NCBI GenBank assembly: GCA_034432635.1
Contig: DAOUBK010000087.1
Coordinates: 40,474-104,473, forward strand
Length of the DNA: 64,000 nucleotides
Source: Roseiflexus sp034432635
Lineage (GTDB): Bacteria > Chloroflexota > Chloroflexia > Chloroflexales > Roseiflexaceae
Reading direction: 5' to 3'
Below the pieces are notes generated by a model. That model did not search any database. It worked only from the letters and a program-made list of their open reading frames with translations, and had not been told where the DNA came from. Both the position numbers and the translations under genes were made by a program. Positions 27,031-36,541 of the stretch are shown piece by piece (positions within the stretch are counted from its first letter, which is position 1; every line of letters begins with the position of its first letter).

Positions 27031-28743
27031 TCACTGCACCTTGACGCGAGTAATTTCAACGCCCCGGGCATCCACAAGATGAACTGCGCATGCCATGCAC
27101 GGGTCGAATGAATGGATGGTGCGCAAAATTTCGATCGGTTGCTCTGGATCGACGACCGGCGTGTCGATCAGCGCAGCCTCATACGGTCCGCGCACATCTC
27201 GCGCATCACGTGGCGAGCCATTCCAGGTCGTTGGCACAACTGCCTGATAGTTGACAATCCTGCCATCCCTGATCCGCACCCAGTGACCGAGCGACCCACG
27301 TGGCGCTTCCATCGAACCCCAGCCAACCGCCTCCTGGGGCCAGTTCGCCGGACTCCACTTCGTACTGTTGTGAACCACCAGGTTGCCAGACGCCATGTTT
27401 GCCGCCAGTTCGTCGATCCATTGCGGCAACAGTTCAGCAATCAGCGCGGTTTCAATAGCCCGCGCTGCTGTGCGCCCCATGGTCGAGAAGAGCGCCGCAG
27501 GACCCACGTCCAGCTGTTTGAGCACGGCGTTGACCAGTTCCTGAATGCGTTGCTGACCGGCGGCATACCCGATGAGCATCCGGGCAAGCGGTCCGACTTC
27601 CATTGGTTGATCATCGTAGCGCGGCGTTTTGAGCCAGGAATACTTGCTGTCGGTGTTGAGCCATTCATACGGCGGTTGAGGACCGGTGTAGTTGGGGATG
27701 GTTTCGCCTCTCCAGGGATGCAGCGCCTTCTGATCGCCCTCGCCGTAGCGGTACCAGGAATGAGTGATGTACTCGGTCACTTTCTCGTGACTCATGGGCA
27801 GCGGTTTCTCATCGATATTCTTGTTGAGAATGACGCCGCGCGACAACCAGTAACTGGCGACGTTGCTGTCTTTCGCCGCCGGGAAATCGCCGTAGGAGAG
27901 ATAATTGCCCACACCGGCGCCAACTCCCGCCCATTCTTTGTAGAATGATGCGATGGCAAGAATATCGGGAAGATAGACCTGATTCACGAACACACGGGCC
28001 TGCTCAGCCAGTGCCTTCAACTGTGCAATGCGAATGGTGTTGATCGCCTGCTGCGCGTTCGGATCGAGCGGCGTCGCCATCCCACCGACCAGATATGTCT
28101 GCGGGTGGGGGTTCTTACCGCCCAGAATAGCGTGAATTCCGATAACGTCTTTTTGCCACTCCAACGCCTCCAAGTAGTGCGCCACCGCCATCAGGTTGGC
28201 TTCAGGCGGCAGTGCATACGCCGGATGGCCCCAGTATGCATTGCCAAATATACCCAGTTGCCCGCTGTCCACAAACTTTTGCACCCGACTCTGAACGCCT
28301 TTGAAGTAGGCGGGCGATGATTTGGGCCAGTCGGAAATGCTCTGCGCCAGTTCCGATGTCTTGACTGGATCGGCTTTGAGCGCGCTGACGATATCGACCC
28401 AATCCAGTGCGTGCAGATGATAGAAATGAATGACGTGGTCCTGCACATACTGTGCGCCGGCAATAATGTTGCGAACAAGACGGGCATTGTCGGGAATCTG
28501 AATATCCAGCGCATGCTCGACGGCACGCACCGATGCAAGCGCGTGAACAGTGGTGCAAACGCCACAGATACGCTGTGCAAACACCCACGCATCGCGCGGA
28601 TCGCGCCCTCGCAGCACGATCTCCATGCCGCGGAACATGGTCGAACTGCTCCAGGCGTCGACGACACGGCCCCGTTCAATCTGCGCTTCGATACGCAGAT
28701 GCCCTTCGATACGGGTGATCGGATCGATGGCGATTTTTGCCAT
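27031..28743 (-). CDS. hyaB: [NiFe] hydrogenase large subunit
   Basis: 570 residues, the H2-activating subunit. The two NiFe ligand pairs are present: RICGVCTTVHALASVRAVE (about 58-76) and the C-terminal FDPCMACAVH. The 15 residues after that His (LVDARGVEITRVKVQ) are the extension expected to be removed by the protease encoded downstream. DPITRIEGHLRIE at the N-terminus is characteristic. It follows the small-subunit gene by 30 bp and leads into the cytochrome gene, giving the membrane-bound uptake (group 1) arrangement. Confidence 0.97.
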   Translation of the reverse strand: MAKIAIDPITRIEGHLRIEAQIERGRVVDAWSSSTMFRGMEIVLRGRDPRDAWVFAQRICGVCTTVHALASVRAVEHALDIQIPDNARLVRNIIAGAQYVQDHVIHFYHLHALDWVDIVSALKADPVKTSELAQSISDWPKSSPAYFKGVQSRVQKFVDSGQLGIFGNAYWGHPAYALPPEANLMAVAHYLEALEWQKDVIGIHAILGGKNPHPQTYLVGGMATPLDPNAQQAINTIRIAQLKALAEQARVFVNQVYLPDILAIASFYKEWAGVGAGVGNYLSYGDFPAAKDSNVASYWLSRGVILNKNIDEKPLPMSHEKVTEYITHSWYRYGEGDQKALHPWRGETIPNYTGPQPPYEWLNTDSKYSWLKTPRYDDQPMEVGPLARMLIGYAAGQQRIQELVNAVLKQLDVGPAALFSTMGRTAARAIETALIAELLPQWIDELAANMASGNLVVHNSTKWSPANWPQEAVGWGSMEAPRGSLGHWVRIRDGRIVNYQAVVPTTWNGSPRDARDVRGPYEAALIDTPVVDPEQPIEILRTIHSFDPCMACAVHLVDARGVEITRVKVQ

Positions 28744-28773
28744 AGCGCTTCCTCCGCTCTTTGTTCGGTCATA

Positions 28774-30021
28774 TCACGATGCGGAAGGCCTGTCTCCGTC
28801 AACGTCCCTGCTTTTCTCCGGCGCGACGACGTTCTCCGTCTCACCAGCCGGCGTCTCCGCCTGTCTGAAAGGACTGCCGATCTGTCCCACCACCTGAGTG
28901 ACGCGCTCTGCCGCTTCCACCAGCACCGCATCACCATCATGCGTTGCGATCGGATGGCGACGCGCGCGGATCGCGCTTGCGACACCATGAATTGCACCGG
29001 CTGCAGCTACTGCGCCAACCGCGATCGCACCCAGCGTATCGGCAGTAACCTCGATGCCGAAGCCCTCGACGTTGGGCAAACGCTCATAGAATGGCGACAT
29101 GGTGTCCCAGAAGCGCGGCGACATGCATCCAACACACCCGTGCCCTGCACCGATGGGCCAGTAGGAGGTTCCGTTCCATCCAACTGCAGGACAGTTCGAG
29201 TAGGTTTGCGGACCTTTGCACCCCATCTTGTACAGGCACCAGCCCAGGCGGTGCCCTTCATCTCCCCAGCGCTCGACGAAGCGCCCGGAGTCGAAGTGTC
29301 CCCGCCGTTCGCAGTTGTTGTGAATGAGCTGCCCGTAGGCAAAGAAAGGACGCCCCTGTTCATCGGTCGCCGGCAGTTGCTTGAAGGTCAGATAGTGCAC
29401 AATAATGGCCGTCAGATTGATCACATTCATCGGACAACCGGGCAGGTTGATCAGATTCTTGAGACCGGGGACTGCCTGACGCACACCGACTGCACCGGTC
29501 GGATTGGGGCTTGCGGCAGGCCAGCCGCCATCCCAGGCGCACGATCCAACGGCAATCGTTGCCAGTGCCTGTGAGCACACACGCTGTGCAATGCTCAGCG
29601 CCGTCCGCCCACTGATAGTACAGTACACTCCGCCATTGGCGATTGGTATCGAGCCTTCGACGATTGCAATGTACTGGCCAGAGTAGTGTTCAACCACTGC
29701 GTCCAGCGAATGCTCAGCGCGATGACCGGCTGGCGCCATGATCGTTTCGTGATACTCCAGGCTAATCTGCTCCAGCACAATATCGGCCACACCAGGCGAC
29801 TCGGCGCGCAGAAAGGATTCGGTATTGCCGGCACAGTCCTGAAACTCCAACCAGACGACCGGCAAACGTTCCGCTATGTTCAGCGCCTTCGCAATGCGGG
29901 GGGTAAAGGTGGCTGGGAGCGCAAGCGTTGCGCTCATGGCGGCGCAAAACTTGAGAAATTGACGACGTGAAACGCCGCGTGCCGCCAGACGTTCTTCCAA
30001 CGACAATGGTCGAGCAGGCAT
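28774..30021 (-). CDS. hyaA: [NiFe] hydrogenase small subunit, Tat-exported, with a substituted proximal-cluster residue
   Basis: 415 residues. A twin-arginine signal (SRRQFLKFCAAMSATLALPA) directs the folded heterodimer across the membrane. Cluster ligands are visible for the distal site (HNNCERRGHFD, GWCLYKMGCKG) and medial site (HGCVGCM), with the later proximal cysteines in VGSCAW and LPGCPMN. At the first proximal motif the family CxxC appears as DCAGNTES, so the second Cys is replaced by Asn. A C-terminal helix (ADTLGAIAVGAVAAAGAIHG) anchors the protein, followed by a long hydrophilic tail of about 70 residues. GGGGAGG lies 7 nt before the ATG. Confidence 0.95.
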   Translation of the reverse strand: MPARPLSLEERLAARGVSRRQFLKFCAAMSATLALPATFTPRIAKALNIAERLPVVWLEFQDCAGNTESFLRAESPGVADIVLEQISLEYHETIMAPAGHRAEHSLDAVVEHYSGQYIAIVEGSIPIANGGVYCTISGRTALSIAQRVCSQALATIAVGSCAWDGGWPAASPNPTGAVGVRQAVPGLKNLINLPGCPMNVINLTAIIVHYLTFKQLPATDEQGRPFFAYGQLIHNNCERRGHFDSGRFVERWGDEGHRLGWCLYKMGCKGPQTYSNCPAVGWNGTSYWPIGAGHGCVGCMSPRFWDTMSPFYERLPNVEGFGIEVTADTLGAIAVGAVAAAGAIHGVASAIRARRHPIATHDGDAVLVEAAERVTQVVGQIGSPFRQAETPAGETENVVAPEKSRDVDGDRPSAS

Positions 30022-30207
30022 ACGAGGACCTCCCCGGCTCGAAGAACTGACTGCGCTACGATTAATATGAAAACGGATCGTGGTTCGGAATGGTACGGAG
30101 GGAAGGACGTTACAGGTACGAGTATATGCAGTGATGTGGACGCGATGTGTAATGGTTCGGCTACAAAAGGTTAACGAGAAGTAACCGGCGTCGGTGAAGC
30201 CCGGCGA

Positions 30208-31908
30208 CTACGCCGTTGCCACGCTCCTCTTTTCACAGCCGATAATGGCACCATCGCGTAAATGATAGATCGTTGTGGCAAACTCCGTCACCGCCGGGTC
30301 GTGCGTTGCCATGATCAGCGTCACCCCTTCCTGATCGCACAGAGTGCGCAGCATCATCAGCACCCGCCATCCGGTGCGACTGTCGAGATCGCCGGTTGGC
30401 TCATCCGCCAGGATGATCTGCGGATAGGTGACCAGCGCCCGCGCCAGGGCGACGCGCTGCTGCTGACCGCCGCTCAACTCGTAGGGGCGATGATCCATCC
30501 AATCGGTCAGACCGACTGCCGCCAGCACACGGCGCACGCGCGCATTCCACTGCTGGCGCGGCGTGCGTCCTGCCAGTCGCAGCGCCAGCTCAACATTCTC
30601 GAAGGCGGAAGCGGTTGGCAGCAACGCGAAACTTTGAAACACAAAGCCGATCTGTCGCCGCAGGCTGGCAAGTTCAGCAGAACGCATCTGATCAACGCGC
30701 CGTCCCGCGACGATCACGCTCCCGGCTGTCGGTCGATCCAGACCGCCGATGATATTCAGCAGCGTAGTCTTACCGCTGCCGCTCGGACCCATGAGCGCAA
30801 CGAATGCACCACGTTCAACCACAAGATCGACGCCACGCAGAGCATGAACGGCACGTAACCCTGTGCCGAATACGCGCGTGACCCCGGTGACAGTAATAAG
30901 TGATTCAGGCGTTGCAGATGAGGCGATGTCAACCGAATCCTGCTCTTCGTACAGGTAGTGGTGATCGTGATCTGCCGATGGCGCTTCGGATGGAATGGCA
31001 ATGCGGTCGTCCTCGACCGGACGAATGAGCACGCCGCCGTCCACCAGTTCGATGCGCGCGCGCCGCCCGATCCCGGCAAGTGCGCGCTGATCGCCGGGGA
31101 TTTGCAGGCGACCGGCGCGATCGACCACGACCAGTTCTTCGGCGGCGCGCGCGCGCGCAGGATGACTAGGTGTCACCGGTGCTTCACCACCCGGCGTACT
31201 CCCGTTGTCGCGACGCGTCTCGGTACTGGTACGCCCATCGCGGATGGCGATGACCCGATCCGCCTGCTCTGCCACCCGTGGATCGTGCGTAACCAGGACG
31301 ATCGTCAGCCCATAACGTGTGCGTAGATCACGGAGCAGCGCCAGCACCCGTTGCGCGGTTTCCCAGTCTACTTCACCGGTCGGTTCGTCACCGAGCAGGA
31401 TACGAGGTCGGTTCGCCAGAGCGCAGGCGATGGCAACGCGCTGTTGCTGACCGCCCGATAGTTGCGTGACCGGAGTCGCAGATTTGTCTGCGATTCCAAC
31501 CGCTTCCAGCAACTCATCCGCCCACGCGCGTCGCTCACGTCCACCACGGCCTGCGAAGGTCATCAGGAGTTCGATATTCTCGCGTGCGCTCAGATACGGC
31601 AGCAGGTTGCGTGTCGTCTGCTGCCAGATAAACCCAACCTGATCACGCCGGTAGGCGCTCAACCGTGGCGGCGTCAATGTGGTCAGATCGAGTCCGTCAA
31701 CGATCAGTTGCCCAGCAGAAGGACGATCAAGCCCACCGATGAGGCTGAGCAGCGTGGATTTACCGGAGCCGGAAGGACCAACCAGCGCCAGAAACTCACC
31801 CCGCGCCACTTCCAGGTCCAAACCCTGAAGCGCCACGACTTCGAGTTCGGCAACTTTATAAATCTTGACCAGCCCACTGGCTTGGATGATGTGATCGGCA
31901 TTGTTCAT
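30208..31908 (-). CDS. Tandem ABC ATPase (MacB/LolD-type NBD duplicated in one chain)
   Basis: 566 residues carrying two complete LolD/MacB-type ATPase domains. The first (about 8-225) has VGPSGSGKST, LSGGQQQR and ILLGDEPTGEVD. The second (about 330-555) has MGPSGSGKTT, LSGGQQQR and IILADEPTGDLD. The linker (about 250-310) contains RAGRLQIPGDQRALAGIG and a short VDGGVLIRPVED tail, resembling a SpoVT/AbrB-like swapped hairpin, which is unusual between NBDs. It is the last gene of a minus-strand cluster with the FtsX-type permease, adaptor and tandem solute-binding protein, and presumably powers the single-chain permease as a pseudo-dimer. Confidence 0.92.
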   Translation of the reverse strand: MNNADHIIQASGLVKIYKVAELEVVALQGLDLEVARGEFLALVGPSGSGKSTLLSLIGGLDRPSAGQLIVDGLDLTTLTPPRLSAYRRDQVGFIWQQTTRNLLPYLSARENIELLMTFAGRGGRERRAWADELLEAVGIADKSATPVTQLSGGQQQRVAIACALANRPRILLGDEPTGEVDWETAQRVLALLRDLRTRYGLTIVLVTHDPRVAEQADRVIAIRDGRTSTETRRDNGSTPGGEAPVTPSHPARARAAEELVVVDRAGRLQIPGDQRALAGIGRRARIELVDGGVLIRPVEDDRIAIPSEAPSADHDHHYLYEEQDSVDIASSATPESLITVTGVTRVFGTGLRAVHALRGVDLVVERGAFVALMGPSGSGKTTLLNIIGGLDRPTAGSVIVAGRRVDQMRSAELASLRRQIGFVFQSFALLPTASAFENVELALRLAGRTPRQQWNARVRRVLAAVGLTDWMDHRPYELSGGQQQRVALARALVTYPQIILADEPTGDLDSRTGWRVLMMLRTLCDQEGVTLIMATHDPAVTEFATTIYHLRDGAIIGCEKRSVATA

Positions 31909-31930
31909 TGTTCTGTTGTTTGTCTGACAC

Positions 31931-31975
31931 GTTGAACGTTGGAAGGTTGAACGTTACAACATTGAACGTTCGACA
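31931..31975. repeat. TTGAACG intergenic repeat array, copy 3
   Basis: Six 7-8 bp units (TTGAACG, TTGGAAGG, TTGAACG, TTACAACA, TTGAACG, TTCGACAC) lie in the 72-bp gap between the permease and ATPase genes, inside a presumed operon and with the unit on the strand opposite to transcription. Confidence 0.7.
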
Positions 31976-31980
31976 CTCAT

Positions 31981-34827
31981 TCAATTCACATCCCCCAGTT
32001 TCACTGCCTGGAACAACCGCATACGCGCCAGTGCGACGCCGAGTGCCAGCAGTGCGAATGTCAGCGTTATCCCAAAAGCGGCGTAGATGCCGGTCATATT
32101 TTCCCATGCCAGCCGGGGCGGATACGGCGGCACGCCAGAATACGGACCCACACCCACCTGCATCAAGGGCACGATCAGGAGCGCCGCCACTACCCCAATA
32201 CCACTTCCGGTCACCAGACCGACGCCGATCAACAACAGTTGCTCCAACACGAGCGCCACTGCCACCCTGAAGCCGCTCAGCCCAAGCGCTCGCAGCATGC
32301 CCAACTCGATTGCCCGCCGCCGCGCCGTGATAAATCCGGCAACCAGAAATCCAAGCAGTGTGAGCACGCTGGCTGTCAGAAAGCCGATAGTCAGCACACC
32401 AAATAACCCCTGCCGCTGCGGACGCGCCTGCTCGCGGGCTATGAGTGTCGCCGCATCGAGCGCATCGACCACCGGGATGCCCAGTCTACGCACACCCGCG
32501 ACCACCTCGTCAATCGGAAGCAACGGATCGCGGGTAATCCAGACATCATACGGGTACTGCCCACCCATTTCGTCGAAGATGTAGTTCAGGTTGACAACCA
32601 CGATTGGTCCGTCCTGCGGGTAGAATCCGGGCCAGAGATCGATGGCAGCAACGATACGGAAACGCACCTCGCGCTGGTCGCCGTAGATGCGCAGTGTGAC
32701 GGGAAGCGCATCTCCGATCTGTAACCCGTTGCCCAGCAGTTCGCGGCTGACCAGCGCACCATTGGGATGCTGCGCCAGTAGGTTCATCAACCCGCCAAGT
32801 GACTCGCTGCCGCCCCAGGCACGATCAAATCGTGTGATCACGCTGGGAAAATCGCTGCGGTCAATCCCGACCAGTTGCACCTGCCGGTTGCCGGCGCCGA
32901 TGTTCATAACGGCATCGTAGCGACCGACACGCGCCGCCGCACGCACACCCGGCGCCTGGAGATGCTCGCTCACCGGCACGAAGAGAAAGCGTGCTTCCTC
33001 ACGAATATCGCGCCGCGGCTGCTGCAGTTGTCCACCGGGCTGACCGGGTTGGATACGCTCGGTGCTCTCACCGGTCTCGAAGAGTTGTGTCATCGCGCCA
33101 ACCCGGTAGGTCAGTTCGGTGCGCATCGCGCCATCGAACGCATCAGCCATGGTCGAACTGTACATTGCCAGGCTGAGCGTCAGAATAAGCAGCAGCAACG
33201 CACCCCGGTAATTGTCGGTCTGTCGCGCCAGTGCGCGCAGGGTTACCAGCGGCGCCACCCATCCAGGAATCGTTGCCAGTCGCGCCAGTACCTCCAGTAC
33301 GAGTGGAATGAGACGAAGAGCCAGCAATCCGAGCGCAAAACAGATCAGGGCAGGTGTCAGCACCAGCAGCGGGTTACTGAATGGATCGGCGCTTCCCCGG
33401 AACAGACCACCACCGGTTTGCAGCTGATAGACGCCGTATGCCGCAGGAATGAGGAGGAGAAGATCGAGATAGGCGCGTTGCCAGAAGGGAGGGCGCGCAG
33501 CACGCGCTGCCTGTTGCTGTTCGTCTACCAGAGTGCGACGCGTTGCCGCCAGCGCCGGAGCCAGCGCCGCCACGACAGTCACTGCCAGGACAGCCAGCGC
33601 AAATGTCAGACTCTGCGCTCCAGGCGCCAGAGGCACGCCAGACCCTGAGAAATCCACATCGAGGAACGAGCGCACCCGGCTCATGACCGTGGCAAACACC
33701 AGTCCCAGCGGCAATCCGGCTGCCAGTGCCGCCGCACCGATGATGAACCATTCGACCAGATACATCCCCAGGATCTGAACACTCCTGACACCGCGCGACT
33801 TGAGCAGGGCGATTTCGCTGGACTGTCGCCGCACGATCAATGCCGCGATCAACGCAGCAAAGTACAGGGTAAGCGCCAGGATTGGTGTGATGAACACAAA
33901 CAGTTGCGTCGTCAGCGTGGATACGCGCACCTGATATCGCTGCAATGCCTCTGCCGGTCCCTGCTCGAGACGTGAGCCAGGAAGAACGCCAGCAACACGG
34001 GCGCGCACCGTTTCAATGCGACTCAACAAGGGGGTCGCCTGTGCTCCTGTAATCCCTTCGCTGCCCAACCGCACGAACCAGAGCACCTGATCGACTTCGT
34101 TGCGCAGCGCCTTGGCGATGGGACCGGTGAAACTCTCTTCTGCCACGAGGATAACATCGCCCAGCGTTTGGGGTGGGAAGAACCACGCTGGATCATTCTG
34201 ATTGATCGGTTCCCAGATCGCAGCCACCCGCGCCTGCAAGGTTGCCGGGCGCGTTCCACCTGCAATGATCGTCAGCGCATCCCCAATGTTCAACCCGGCT
34301 TCATCAGCAAATACGCGCGCGATCATCACGTCCAGCACGGCGGCGTTCCTTGCCGGCTGCGGCATCCGCCCATCGATAATGCGGAACCGGTCATCGAGAC
34401 CACTGATAAAACCAAGCGGTGCATTCCTGAGGAAGATGGTTTCGCCTCCAGAGGCAAGAAACAGACGCAGCGGCGCGGTGCGGGCATGGCGCGCAAAACT
34501 GTCGATTGGCAGATCGAGACCGGGTATTCCCTCACGGCGCAGATAATCATCGGCTGGCGCAACCCGTTCCCATTCCAACGGCGTGTTCCACGCGCCAACG
34601 TAGCGGAACAGCAACGCAAAAGGCGACCGCCCTGCACGTTCTTCCTGCTGCCGGATTTCGTCCCGCAGCAGGCGTAGATTGGCAGCCTCGGCATATGTCG
34701 GAATGGCAGATGCCAGTGCGACAGCAGTGACGGCTGCCAGCCATGCGCACAACGTCAATCCAAGATTGGCGCGCAGACGCTTGAACGCAGCAGTGAGCAC
34801 GGAGAGAGTTGCCGGTATCAGACGCAT
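31981..34827 (-). CDS. ABC permease with two FtsX-like domains (MacB-type, single chain)
   Basis: 948 residues. An N-terminal helix (LTLCAWLAAVTAVALASAIP) is followed by a large extracytoplasmic MacB-PCD-like region. A first FtsX four-helix block (about 310-500; LTLYFAALIAALIVRRQSSE, then LLKSRGVRSVQILGMYLVEW), a second extracytoplasmic region (about 570-790) and a second FtsX block at the C-terminus (ARRRAIELGMLRALGLSG) follow. Such permeases act in mechanotransmission-type export or lipoprotein handling rather than simple uptake. It follows the adaptor gene by 2 bp, suggesting translational coupling. The substrate is unknown. Confidence 0.9.
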   Translation of the reverse strand: MRLIPATLSVLTAAFKRLRANLGLTLCAWLAAVTAVALASAIPTYAEAANLRLLRDEIRQQEERAGRSPFALLFRYVGAWNTPLEWERVAPADDYLRREGIPGLDLPIDSFARHARTAPLRLFLASGGETIFLRNAPLGFISGLDDRFRIIDGRMPQPARNAAVLDVMIARVFADEAGLNIGDALTIIAGGTRPATLQARVAAIWEPINQNDPAWFFPPQTLGDVILVAEESFTGPIAKALRNEVDQVLWFVRLGSEGITGAQATPLLSRIETVRARVAGVLPGSRLEQGPAEALQRYQVRVSTLTTQLFVFITPILALTLYFAALIAALIVRRQSSEIALLKSRGVRSVQILGMYLVEWFIIGAAALAAGLPLGLVFATVMSRVRSFLDVDFSGSGVPLAPGAQSLTFALAVLAVTVVAALAPALAATRRTLVDEQQQAARAARPPFWQRAYLDLLLLIPAAYGVYQLQTGGGLFRGSADPFSNPLLVLTPALICFALGLLALRLIPLVLEVLARLATIPGWVAPLVTLRALARQTDNYRGALLLLILTLSLAMYSSTMADAFDGAMRTELTYRVGAMTQLFETGESTERIQPGQPGGQLQQPRRDIREEARFLFVPVSEHLQAPGVRAAARVGRYDAVMNIGAGNRQVQLVGIDRSDFPSVITRFDRAWGGSESLGGLMNLLAQHPNGALVSRELLGNGLQIGDALPVTLRIYGDQREVRFRIVAAIDLWPGFYPQDGPIVVVNLNYIFDEMGGQYPYDVWITRDPLLPIDEVVAGVRRLGIPVVDALDAATLIAREQARPQRQGLFGVLTIGFLTASVLTLLGFLVAGFITARRRAIELGMLRALGLSGFRVAVALVLEQLLLIGVGLVTGSGIGVVAALLIVPLMQVGVGPYSGVPPYPPRLAWENMTGIYAAFGITLTFALLALGVALARMRLFQAVKLGDVN

Positions 34828-34829
34828 AC

Positions 34830-36443
34830 CTACGATCCGACGACGATATTGCCTTCATTCAGACCTTCGAGGATTTCGACGCGCTCTTCGGTCTCAATGC
34901 CGACTCGTACCGTGACGCGACGTTCGCGCTCCCCTTCACGCACGATGACGAAACGGCGGCCCTCGAATGAGCGAATGGCTTCTGGCGGAAGCCAGAGCAC
35001 ATTTTCCTTGCGCTCCAGCACGATACTGACCCGCGCGACCGTAATGCCAGCCTCGAACTGCTGACCACGGGAATCTACGACCTGAAAGCGTGTAGTCGTA
35101 TCAAGATCCTGCACTGCACCACTTCCGCCGGAGCCGTAGGGCGCCGGCATACGACGAATAACGCCAGGTATTACCAGATCGGGGCGTGATAGCAGACGAA
35201 TCTCGACACTCTGCCCTTCCGACAACAGACGCATCTGTTGCGGGCTGAGATTCGCCGCAAACTCTAGGTTCGATGGATCGGCGATTTCGATAACTGGCTC
35301 GAATGCGGTTACAGGCGCTCCCGGCTCGATAGCAACTGCCAGAACAGTGCCATCCTGTGGTGCAATCACCCGTCCGTCATCGACGCGGCGCTGAGCCTTT
35401 TCAAGGGCGCGCTCAGCGTTCTCCACTGCGCGGATTGCGCTGTTGAGCGTTTCGCTGCGCGCTTCCTCCAAGGCAATCTGCGCCTGCTCGAGTGCCTGTT
35501 GCGCATCTTCGATCACCTTGTTCCGCCCCTGAAGCAAGGCATCGATTGCGCGCTGCGCTTCCTCGACTTTCTTCTCTGCCTCGCGCACCCGCACAATCTC
35601 GTCCTCGAACACCCGATCACGGGCGCGCTGCGCCTGCTCCAGGTTGCGCCCGGCATCCCGCAGGGCACGCTCCGCCTGTGTCAACTTTGTGCGGTACTCT
35701 TCTTTTTGTTTGTCGGTTAACCGATTGGGTACAAGTACACCCGCTTCATTTTTGACAAACGGATTTTCAGGATCGGTGCCGTAGCGCTGCACCCAGTCCC
35801 AGTTCCAGTACGCGACGCTGTACGCTTTCTGCGTGTCCGACAGCGCTTCGGCGCTGTCACGCAGCGCTTCCTCAGCCGACGTTTTCGCCCACGATGCATC
35901 GTCGCGCACGTTGCGCAGATCGCGTTGTGCGGCTTCCAGTCGCTCCTGCAACTCTTTGAAGATGTCGGCTTCACCGCCAGGCAACAACCGCTCCAGGTCG
36001 CGCCGCGCACGCTCGACACCGAGTTCACGCTCCTTGATCCGCTTCTCCCGCGCCAGACGGGCACTCTCCAGATCGCGCCGCGCCTGCGTCAGATCGTCTT
36101 CAGCGCGCCGGAGTTCATCAAGGGCTTCCTCCTGTTGCAACTCTGCTAGCACGTCTCCTGCTTTCACCACATCGCCACGACTGACAGACACGGTGTTCAC
36201 GCGACCATCCCGCCGAAACGCCAGGCGCACCATATCAACCGGCGTGGCGCGCGCCGTAATGGTGAAGACGCGCTCGATCACACCACGCTGGACAGTGTAC
36301 GTCGGTCGCTCGAGCGCCGGGTCAGGCGGCAAGGGGGTTGGGGTCGGCGGCTCCTGCGCCGCCTGAGTTGCGCTGCATGCCGTGAGCAGCACTGCCAGGA
36401 TAAGCCCGATCCAGGGCATCATTCTTCGCATACAGATAAGCAT
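34830..36443 (-). CDS. HlyD/MacA-like periplasmic adaptor lipoprotein
   Basis: 537 residues. A lipoprotein signal ends in LLTACS. After the mature N-terminus comes a lipoyl/barrel-like half motif (RDGRVNTVSVSRGDVVKAGDVLAEL, about 85-110). A very long charged coiled coil follows (about 110-345; many E/R/A heptads such as RRAEDDLTQARRDLESARLA), then the returning lipoyl half (DGRVIAPQDGTVLAVAIEPG) and beta-barrel segments to the end. This is the architecture of membrane-fusion adaptors for MacB-type ABC exporters. It sits between the tandem binding protein (98-bp gap) and the permease (2-bp gap). The start could be any of several ATGs between 36443 and 36419. Confidence 0.9.
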   Translation of the reverse strand: MLICMRRMMPWIGLILAVLLTACSATQAAQEPPTPTPLPPDPALERPTYTVQRGVIERVFTITARATPVDMVRLAFRRDGRVNTVSVSRGDVVKAGDVLAELQQEEALDELRRAEDDLTQARRDLESARLAREKRIKERELGVERARRDLERLLPGGEADIFKELQERLEAAQRDLRNVRDDASWAKTSAEEALRDSAEALSDTQKAYSVAYWNWDWVQRYGTDPENPFVKNEAGVLVPNRLTDKQKEEYRTKLTQAERALRDAGRNLEQAQRARDRVFEDEIVRVREAEKKVEEAQRAIDALLQGRNKVIEDAQQALEQAQIALEEARSETLNSAIRAVENAERALEKAQRRVDDGRVIAPQDGTVLAVAIEPGAPVTAFEPVIEIADPSNLEFAANLSPQQMRLLSEGQSVEIRLLSRPDLVIPGVIRRMPAPYGSGGSGAVQDLDTTTRFQVVDSRGQQFEAGITVARVSIVLERKENVLWLPPEAIRSFEGRRFVIVREGERERRVTVRVGIETEERVEILEGLNEGNIVVGS

Positions 36444-36541
36444 TCAGGTGACTATCGTGAGTAGTGCGCTCTCCTGCCCGGATGTCGAAGTCTGTCCGCA
36501 AGACAGAAGTATTCAACATCCAGGCAACATGTCCGCATCCT

